Below, piece after piece: positions 58,321 through 64,000 of a stretch of 64,000 bases of DNA. The DNA comes from Betaproteobacteria bacterium. Lineage in GTDB: Bacteria > Pseudomonadota > Gammaproteobacteria > Burkholderiales > JAEUOS01. The stretch lies in the NCBI GenBank assembly GCA_028292405.1, contig JAQGMJ010000087.1, positions 124,001 through 188,000 on the forward strand, read 5' to 3'. The notes under the pieces were generated by a model. The model was not told the origin of the DNA. It made no database searches and worked only from the letters and a program-made list of their open reading frames with translations. Each line of letters begins with the position of its first letter. The stretch's first letter is position 1. The position numbers and the translations under genes are program-made.

Positions 58321-59133
58321 TCAGCTGAAGTCCAGCGAAGGCGCGTCCTCGCCGAACATGCGCGGATTTTGCGCCTTGGAGATCAGCAGGCCGATGAAGT
58401 CGGCGTTTTCCACGCTGCGGAACTTGAACAGCACGGCGCGGCCGCCGCCCATGCGCAGGCGCAGGCCGTCCTTGTAGAGGTTGATTTCTTCCGGGCGGTC
58501 GTAGGCGAAGCCGGTGACCTTGTCGCCCTTGAACATCATGCGCGTGCTGGTCATCACGAGATGCCCTTCGGAGACCGGGGTGGCCCCCTTCATCGGCAGG
58601 GTGTAGGCGTTGGCGGTGCCTACCTGGTAGGCGGCGTTTTTCACCAGGCGCAGGCCCATGCCGATGGTGCCGCCGGGGTCCTGGCCTTCGAGCATGATGG
58701 CGATTTCGGCCCAGTGGCCGATTTCGTCGTCGGCCAGTTTGATGCCGCGCAGGACGGTGTTTTCCGGCGAGATGCTGGGGAATTTGCCGGTGCGCATTTC
58801 GGTGAGGATGCGCAGGCGCCCGAGTTCGGCCTTGTCCTGCGCGATCTGCGCGTCTTTAAGACCCAGGAAGGCCTGGATCCGCTGCAGTTCCTTTTCTTCC
58901 TTTTCGGTCAGCTTGCCGGTGGCCTTCACCGCGTCGGCGGCGGCCTGGTACTGCTCGCGGCGCACCATGGTCATGTCCTGCGAGGCAGCCGTGACGTCGA
59001 GCTCTTTTTTCAGGGCCTCCAGGCGCTGCATCTTGTCCGGGGTGAGCTTGCCGTCGCTGACGGCCTTTTTCACCTCTTCGCGATAGGTTTCTTTCGCGGA
59101 GTCCTTCTTCTTGAACATGTCCATCAAACCCAT
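58321..59133 (-). CDS. uncharacterised protein with bacterial PH/GRAM-like C-terminal domain
   Basis: 270 residues, cytoplasmic. The N-terminal ~120 residues are charged helix, possibly coiled coil (YREEVKKAVSDGKLTPDKMQRLEALKKEL). The C-terminal ~110 residues, with EGHLVMTSTRMMFKGDKVTGFAYD near 195 and LYKDGLRLRMGGGRAVLFKFRSVENADF near 220, look like a GRAM/PH-like lipid- or protein-binding fold. No family assigned. It lies 118 bp downstream of paralogue B on the same strand. Confidence 0.65.
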   Translation of the reverse strand: MGLMDMFKKKDSAKETYREEVKKAVSDGKLTPDKMQRLEALKKELDVTAASQDMTMVRREQYQAAADAVKATGKLTEKEEKELQRIQAFLGLKDAQIAQDKAELGRLRILTEMRTGKFPSISPENTVLRGIKLADDEIGHWAEIAIMLEGQDPGGTIGMGLRLVKNAAYQVGTANAYTLPMKGATPVSEGHLVMTSTRMMFKGDKVTGFAYDRPEEINLYKDGLRLRMGGGRAVLFKFRSVENADFIGLLISKAQNPRMFGEDAPSLDFS

Positions 59134-59251
59134 TTGCTTCTCCTCTGCTCTGGTTCCCCACCATGCCGATCATACGCGACACGATGCTGGAAGCGGCGTT
59201 TTGGCCGCGTCGGATCAGGCCGCGCCTCTGCGCCGCCTGCAAAAACCGGCG

Positions 59252-60862
59252 TTATACGCCGCCGTAGGTGCAGCGCTCGAAGTCGGCGCCGCGCTCGATA
59301 ATGTCCCCGAGTTTAATCTGCCACGCGCTTTCCGCAAAGACTTCCAGCACGCGGCCCGCCTTGTGCATGCCGGGGGCGAGGATCACGCTGTCGGGCGCCT
59401 TCAGGCTTTCCACCGCCGGCAGCAGCAGGGCCTGCTGGTATTTTTCGTTGGCCGCGTTGAGACCCGTGTTGCGGATGCCGATCGGCTGCGGCGAGCCGGG
59501 GATGGAGCGCAGGCCGGCCATCACCTCGCCGGATTCGAGCATCTGCACCCAGCGCACCGAGCTCAGCATGAAAGCCTTGGCATCCGAGGCGCGCACGGCG
59601 TAGAGCTGGCCGGGGGCAACGCGGGCACCGCGGGCGTCGCGCGGACGCACCAGGCGCATGCCGGACATGCTTTCGTCGCGCATTTCCCATTGCTGCATCG
59701 AGAAGCCCTGCAGGTGGCTGTGCTCGTCGTCGTCGCGGGTGGCGATGCGCCCGAAGGTGGCGATCTCGGCGCGCTGCTTGGAGGTCAGCTCCTTTTGCGT
59801 ATTCGGCTGCTTGAAGGGCTTGCCGGAGATGTAATAGTGGGCCGCCTGCAGGGTGGCGGCGATCAGCACGTCGCCGCTGCCCTGGCGCCGCGCGTGGTCG
59901 CGCACTACGCGGCCGTCGCACCAGTGCTGGTAGAGATTGATCAGCAGTTGCTCGCAGCCGGGCTGGGTGCAGTCTTCACCCAGGCCCAGGTGCGCCGGGG
60001 TTTCGCCCTTGCGCAGCAGGATGACGCGGTTTTTCAGCGACAGGGCGATTTCGCTGATGTCGATGTAGCGCACTTCGCTGCCGCCGGCTTCGTTGCGGTA
60101 GCCGCCGCGCAGGGAAGAGAGGTCGACCATCATCGGCGGCTTCACCGGCGAGGCCGGCGGGGTGGGCGCGGCGGAGATCTTCGCCGCCCAGCGTTCCAGC
60201 CAGCGCATGATCATCTGCATCTGCTTGCCCGACCATTCGCCGGAGGAGCCGACCGAGGAGAGCAGCGCCTGGGTGTAGGCGGCGATGCAGGTGGAGGCCG
60301 GGGTTTCCTTCTGGATCGGGTCTTTCACCTTCTCGGCCAGCACTTCCAGGCTTTCGGCGCCGCGGAACAGGGTGTGCAGCATGGCCCATTCGCTGCCGGG
60401 CAGCTGGCAGCTGGCGCGCACGTAGTCGAACATCACGCGCATCTGCGCGTCGAGCGCGCGATGGCAGGCGGTGGCGGCGACGCTTTTGTTCAGGTCGCGG
60501 CCGCCGTCGACCAGGCTTTGCACGCACATCTGGTAGCCCAGGCCGTAGGCGCGCCACAAGCCCAGCGCGCCCTGGAAGGCGGCCAGCTCAAGGTCGGCCA
60601 TCGGCAGCGGGCGCTGGGTGAATTTCTTGCCGGCCTCGGACTGCGCGTAGGCGATCGACTCGCGCATCTTTTCGAGGATGTCGAACATCACTTGCAGCGG
60701 CAGGCCGGCGCGGGTGATGGCATCGACCTGGTTGCGCAGGGCGCCCTGGGCGGCGGCCGCATTGGTCAGCGGCAGGGCTTCGAGCCATTCTTCACATGCC
60801 TTGACGGTGGTGAAGGCAGGCGCGGCGCCACCGGGCTGGGGCAGGACAAGTCGAATCGACAT
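59252..60862 (-). CDS. uncharacterised PilZ-like large protein, paralogue B
   Basis: 536 residues, no signal peptide. It shares the same plan as the protein at 54.0-55.7 kb: N-terminal helical half, then MRDESMSGMRLVRPRDARGARVAPGQLYAVR (~395-425), then a similar closing segment. Both begin with an EWL-x5-LTN/VTDA...ALL-type motif. Sequence identity appears low outside the C-terminal part. Adjacent genes differ, so the pair is not a simple recent duplication. It ends 118 bp before the PH-like gene. Confidence 0.72.
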   Translation of the reverse strand: MSIRLVLPQPGGAAPAFTTVKACEEWLEALPLTNAAAAQGALRNQVDAITRAGLPLQVMFDILEKMRESIAYAQSEAGKKFTQRPLPMADLELAAFQGALGLWRAYGLGYQMCVQSLVDGGRDLNKSVAATACHRALDAQMRVMFDYVRASCQLPGSEWAMLHTLFRGAESLEVLAEKVKDPIQKETPASTCIAAYTQALLSSVGSSGEWSGKQMQMIMRWLERWAAKISAAPTPPASPVKPPMMVDLSSLRGGYRNEAGGSEVRYIDISEIALSLKNRVILLRKGETPAHLGLGEDCTQPGCEQLLINLYQHWCDGRVVRDHARRQGSGDVLIAATLQAAHYYISGKPFKQPNTQKELTSKQRAEIATFGRIATRDDDEHSHLQGFSMQQWEMRDESMSGMRLVRPRDARGARVAPGQLYAVRASDAKAFMLSSVRWVQMLESGEVMAGLRSIPGSPQPIGIRNTGLNAANEKYQQALLLPAVESLKAPDSVILAPGMHKAGRVLEVFAESAWQIKLGDIIERGADFERCTYGGV

Positions 60863-61176
60863 ACCTAGGGTTCGAGGCAGGCCTTGAATGCCTGACGTGA
60901 GTGATGAGTGGCCGAAAAGAAAACGCTAACCGGAAACGCCAACCGGAAACGCCAACCGCAAACGCCAATACATGGCAATCGCCGCGCGCTCCCTCGCCGC
61001 CGGTTGGCGCGCCTTCCGGACTGGCCGGCAATGCACGCACCGTATCCCGCGGTCATTGCCACTATCCTACCCCAAAGCACGGAAGACCGGCGCGAATCAG
61101 AGGCGCCAGCGGCTTTTTCGCGGCCGGGTTAACGATTTTTCGCGCCATCGCGCGGCTCGCCATCGGCGCACCGGCC
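60863..61176. other. 314-bp gap with tandem repeat
   Basis: No gene. The 13-bp tandem repeat at 60921-60969 lies in the 5' flank of paralogue B. The rest has no clear promoter, terminator or hairpin beyond GC-rich noise. Confidence 0.6.
60921..60969. repeat. 13-bp tandem repeat, about 3.8 copies
   Basis: AAACGCTAACCGG, AAACGCCAACCGG, AAACGCCAACCGC and a partial AAACGCCAAT. It lies 58-107 bp upstream of the paralogue B ATG on the other strand, where it could be a multi-site protein target or simply slippage DNA. Confidence 0.75.
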
Positions 61177-62037
61177 CTAGCCGAACATCATCAGGCGCGC
61201 CACCCCGAGCAGCGGCCACTTCAGGCCGCGGCGCAGCAGCGCGGGCATCGGCAGCAAGGCCAGCAGCATGGAGACGGCCATGCGGTAGGGGTAGTGGCTT
61301 TTCGCCCAGGGGCCCAGCGACCGGTTGAATGCGTCCCAGGCGCGGGCGATTTCGGCGGCGTCGGCCTGCGGATGGCGGCCGAGGTAGGCGTGCTTGAAGG
61401 CGATGTTGGAGTCTTCGCCGCGTGCCTCGGCGACGCGCTTGAAGACGGCGTAGGCGATGGCCCAGAAGCCCAGCTTTTCGCTGTCGCGGTATTGCTTGAA
61501 CAATTTCTGGAACTGCTTGTAGTGGCGCACTTCGTCGCGCTTGATGCGCCCCGCCAGGTCGCGCAGGACGGGTTCGCGGGTGCTGCGCTCGACGCCGTTG
61601 TACAGGGTGGCTGTGCCGATCTCGACTACGCAGCGGGCCGCCATTTCAAGGCCGCGATAGTGCTCCAGCTGCTCCATGGTGCACATGGCGCCGTATTCCT
61701 CGGCGAAGCCTGCATAGGCGCGGTCCCAGTCGAAGTCGGGCCAGGCGGCCAGGGCGTAGGCGCGCAGGGCGTCGCCGTGCTGGATTTCCTCGCTGCGCCA
61801 TTGCTCGTTGAGCCAGGCGCTGGCGGGGGCGTCGTCGGCGTAGCGGCGGCCGAGGTTGGCGGTGTAGAGGTCAGCGAGGATTTCGACGAAGGAGGCGGAG
61901 ATGACCAGGTAGAACAGCGCCTCGTCGTCGGCGATGTCTTCGCGGCGAATGGCGGCGAAGTCGATTTCATCGAGGCGCCAGTGGCGCTGGCTGGCAGCCG
62001 GGCTGCCGGGTTGGCTGCTCAAGTAGGCCGAGGTCAT
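61177..62037 (-). CDS. second ferritin-like diiron protein
   Basis: 286-residue helical protein. EEIQHGDALRAYAL (res ~81-94) and RDEVRHYKQFQKLF (~165-178) carry the Glu/His diiron ligands in ExxH spacing, and the layout matches acyl-ACP desaturase-like ferritin-fold enzymes. A hydrophobic C terminus (AVSMLLALLPMPALL) suggests membrane association, which the protein at 46 kb lacks. Substrate unknown. Confidence 0.8.
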   Translation of the reverse strand: MTSAYLSSQPGSPAASQRHWRLDEIDFAAIRREDIADDEALFYLVISASFVEILADLYTANLGRRYADDAPASAWLNEQWRSEEIQHGDALRAYALAAWPDFDWDRAYAGFAEEYGAMCTMEQLEHYRGLEMAARCVVEIGTATLYNGVERSTREPVLRDLAGRIKRDEVRHYKQFQKLFKQYRDSEKLGFWAIAYAVFKRVAEARGEDSNIAFKHAYLGRHPQADAAEIARAWDAFNRSLGPWAKSHYPYRMAVSMLLALLPMPALLRRGLKWPLLGVARLMMFG

Positions 62038-62188
62038 GGGAAGGCTGGGATCTTGTTGAAGGCGAAAAATGCCAAAGCATGGGACCGCGGCCCAGACAAA
62101 AAAGTTGCCGGCCCCCGCTTCCCCCGAAACACCAAGTTTAAACCATTCGTCATACGCCGGGCCAACGCTGCGGCCCAGGCGGGCAGGC

Positions 62189-64000
62189 TCAAAGCAGTAC
62201 GCGCTCGATGCCGCCGGCGTTGGCTTTACGCACGTACTGGGTCATCCAATCCGCTCCCAAAACGTGTTTGGCGATCTCCACCACGATGTAATCGGCTTCC
62301 AGCGGCATGTCGTGGCGAAAACGCGACAAACCCTGCAGGCAGGAGGGGCAGGAGGTCAAAATTTTCACATCATTTTGCAACTGGCCACCCACACCTTCTT
62401 CACGCGCGATGATTTTTCCCACTCCCTTGAGCAACTCCTCTTCCTTGCGGAAGCGCACCTGGGTGGAAACATCCGGCCTGGTGACCGCCAGGGTGCCGGA
62501 CTCGCCGCAGCAGCGCTCGTTCAAATCCACCTTCTGGCCCATCAGCTTGTTGACGACGTCGGTGGGCTTGTAGGTCTTCATCGGCGTGTGGCAGGGGTCG
62601 TGGTACATGTAGCGCTGGCCGCTGACGCCGTCGAGCGCGATGCCCTTTTCCATCAGGTATTCGTGGATGTCGAGCAGGCGGCAACCGGGGAAGATTTTCT
62701 CGAACTCGTATTTCTGCAACTGGTCCATGCAGGTGCCGCAGGAGACGATGACGGTTTTGATGTCGAGATAGTTGAGGGTGTTGGCGACGCGGTGGAACAG
62801 CACGCGGTTGTTGACCGTGATTTCCTGGCCCTTGTCGGCTTCGCCGGCGGCGTTTTGCGGGTAGCCGCAGCACAGGTAGCCGGGCGGCAGCACGGTTTGC
62901 GCGCCGACGTGGTAGAGCATCGCCTGGGTGGCAAGACCCACTTGCGAGAACAGGCGCTCCGAGCCGCAGCCGGGGAAGTAGAACACCGCTTCCTGGTCGT
63001 CCTGGTTGATAGTGGGATTGCGAATGATCGGCACGACCTTGTCGTCTTCCACCCCGAGCAATGCGCGGGCGGTTTTTTTCGGCAGGCCGCCGGGCATCGG
63101 CTTGTTGATGAAGTGGATCACCTGTTCGCGCACCGGCGCCTTGCCCACCGTGGCTGGCGGACGGCGCGTCTGGATGCGCGCGACGCGGGTGCCGCGGGCG
63201 AACTGGAAGGCGGCGCGCTGCACCTTGCCGCCCCAGTTGATCAGCCCCAGGCGGATCGCCTTGATGGTGGCCGGATTGGTGGCGTTGAGAAAGGCCATCG
63301 CCGCGCTGGTGCCGGGGTTGAACTTCTTTTGCCCCAGCTTGCGCAGCAGGTTGCGCATGTTCATCGAGACGTCGCCGAAGTCGATGTCCACCGGGCAGGG
63401 GGTGAGGCACTTGTGGCAGACGGTGCAGTGGTCGGCGACGTCGCCGAACTCGTCGAAGTGGCGCACCGAAATGCCGCGGCGGGTTTGCTCCTCGTAGAGG
63501 AAGGCTTCGATCAGCAGCGACGTCGCCAGGATCTTGTTGCGCGGGCTGTAGAGCAGGTTGGCGCGCGGCACGTGGGTGGCACATACCGGCTTGCACTTGC
63601 CGCAGCGCAGGCAGTCCTTGATCGAATCGGCGATGGAGCCGATTTCGCTTTGTTCCAGGATCAGCGATTCGGTGCCGAGCAAGGCAAACGACGGCGTGTA
63701 GGCGCGCGTCATGTCGCCGCCGGGCAGGAGCTTGCCCTTGTTGAAGCGGCCGTGCGGGTCGACCTTTTGCTTGTAGTCGCGGAAGGTGGCGATCTCGTCG
63801 TCGTGCAAATACTCCAGCTTGGTGATGCCGATGCCGTGCTCGCCGGAGATCACGCCGCCGAGATCGCGCGCCAGTTGCATGATGCGCGCCACCGCTGCAT
63901 TGGCCTGCTGCAGCATTTCGTAGTTGTCGGAATTGACCGGGATGTTGGTGTGCACGTTGCCGTCGCCGGCGTGCATGTGCAGGGCGATCCAGGTGCGGCC
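62189..64000 (-). CDS. FAD/Fe-S oxidoreductase (DUF3683/Dld-like), N terminus beyond the window
   Basis: At least 603 residues; the gene runs off the right edge. RTWIALHMHAGDGNVHTNIP at the edge and ISGEHGIGITKLEYL are the end of a D-lactate/glycolate-type FAD-oxidase domain. DCLRCGKCKPVC and HCTVCHKCLTPCPVD each provide a 4Fe-4S site. Two CCG-type domains follow (GCGSERLF...CCGYPQNAAG and SCGTCMD...CCGESGTLA), as in GlpC/LldE-type quinone-linked dehydrogenases. It probably oxidises a hydroxy acid and passes electrons to the membrane chain. Stop codon is 151 bp before the ferritin-like gene start. Confidence 0.9.
   Translation of the reverse strand, partial: GRTWIALHMHAGDGNVHTNIPVNSDNYEMLQQANAAVARIMQLARDLGGVISGEHGIGITKLEYLHDDEIATFRDYKQKVDPHGRFNKGKLLPGGDMTRAYTPSFALLGTESLILEQSEIGSIADSIKDCLRCGKCKPVCATHVPRANLLYSPRNKILATSLLIEAFLYEEQTRRGISVRHFDEFGDVADHCTVCHKCLTPCPVDIDFGDVSMNMRNLLRKLGQKKFNPGTSAAMAFLNATNPATIKAIRLGLINWGGKVQRAAFQFARGTRVARIQTRRPPATVGKAPVREQVIHFINKPMPGGLPKKTARALLGVEDDKVVPIIRNPTINQDDQEAVFYFPGCGSERLFSQVGLATQAMLYHVGAQTVLPPGYLCCGYPQNAAGEADKGQEITVNNRVLFHRVANTLNYLDIKTVIVSCGTCMDQLQKYEFEKIFPGCRLLDIHEYLMEKGIALDGVSGQRYMYHDPCHTPMKTYKPTDVVNKLMGQKVDLNERCCGESGTLAVTRPDVSTQVRFRKEEELLKGVGKIIAREEGVGGQLQNDVKILTSCPSCLQGLSRFRHDMPLEADYIVVEIAKHVLGADWMTQYVRKANAGGIERVLL

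Noticed and set aside
1..64000. tRNA, rRNA, tmRNA, RNase P RNA, insertion sequence or prophage genes
   Set aside because: No cloverleaf, rRNA segment, transposase, integrase or phage structural gene was recognised by eye; a tool-based search could still find a missed small RNA.

Overview
The window is GC-rich chromosomal DNA from a betaproteobacterium, probably of the order Burkholderiales. The pointers are two Bug-type (TctC) periplasmic receptors, a rplM-rpsI-argC gene string, CoaX followed by a SPOR protein, and the lpoA-yraN-diaA-dolP block divergent from rsmI. No rRNA, tRNA, CRISPR array or insertion sequence was seen, and the species cannot be named from sequence alone.

Layout. (1) 1-4.3 kb: argC, rpsI and rplM on the minus strand behind a good sigma70 promoter; an intergenic region with a probable small RNA and a CRP-type site; then osmC-like and Bug receptor genes on plus. 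(2) 4.3-16.8 kb: a minus-strand sugar and polysaccharide run joined by 4-8 bp stop/start overlaps. It holds a glycosyltransferase, an unusual SDR, a DegT aminotransferase, three more glycosyltransferases, a hexuronate epimerase, a WbpO-type dehydrogenase, an AsnB-type amidotransferase and ManC, with a JmjC-type cupin at the end. (3) 17.0-37.1 kb: the divergent plus-strand arm. It starts with the Wzm/Wzt exporter and an acetyltransferase. A nonulosonate-like module follows: LegB-like dehydratase, nucleotidyltransferase, second SDR, radical SAM/SPASM enzyme, NeuB/SpsE synthase, SpsF, PseG/SpsG, WbqC and a PIG-L deacetylase. Next come a Maf/sialyltransferase-like protein, a C-methyltransferase + cupin + aminotransferase module, several methyltransferases and two glycosyltransferases.

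(4) 37.3-41.6 kb: an M81 (MlrC-like) hydrolase, a cupin, a second Bug receptor and a Tat-exported amidohydrolase, resembling a small catabolic island. (5) 41.7-46.8 kb: housekeeping genes coaX, SPOR, rmlA, a small lipoprotein, rfaE2, a GST and a ferritin-like protein. (6) 46.8-47.8 kb: about 1 kb with no credible gene but several perfect inverted repeats. (7) 47.8-53.9 kb: dolP, diaA, yraN, lpoA, rsmI, rlpA, ubiE and a DUF971 gene. (8) 54-64 kb: two distant paralogues of an uncharacterised ~550-residue protein, an orphan DctP-like protein without a signal peptide, an FkbM-like protein, a PH-like protein, a second diiron ferritin-like protein and the end of a large FAD/Fe-S oxidoreductase.

How it fits together. 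Regions 2 and 3 together look like an ABC-exported O-antigen or surface-glycan locus of about 32 kb. It makes GDP-mannose, an amidated hexosaminuronic acid, a C-methylated amino sugar and a nonulosonic-acid-like sugar, and carries at least seven glycosyltransferases. The radical SAM-containing nonulosonate module, the putative small RNA and the structured 1-kb gap are the most likely places for undescribed biology.
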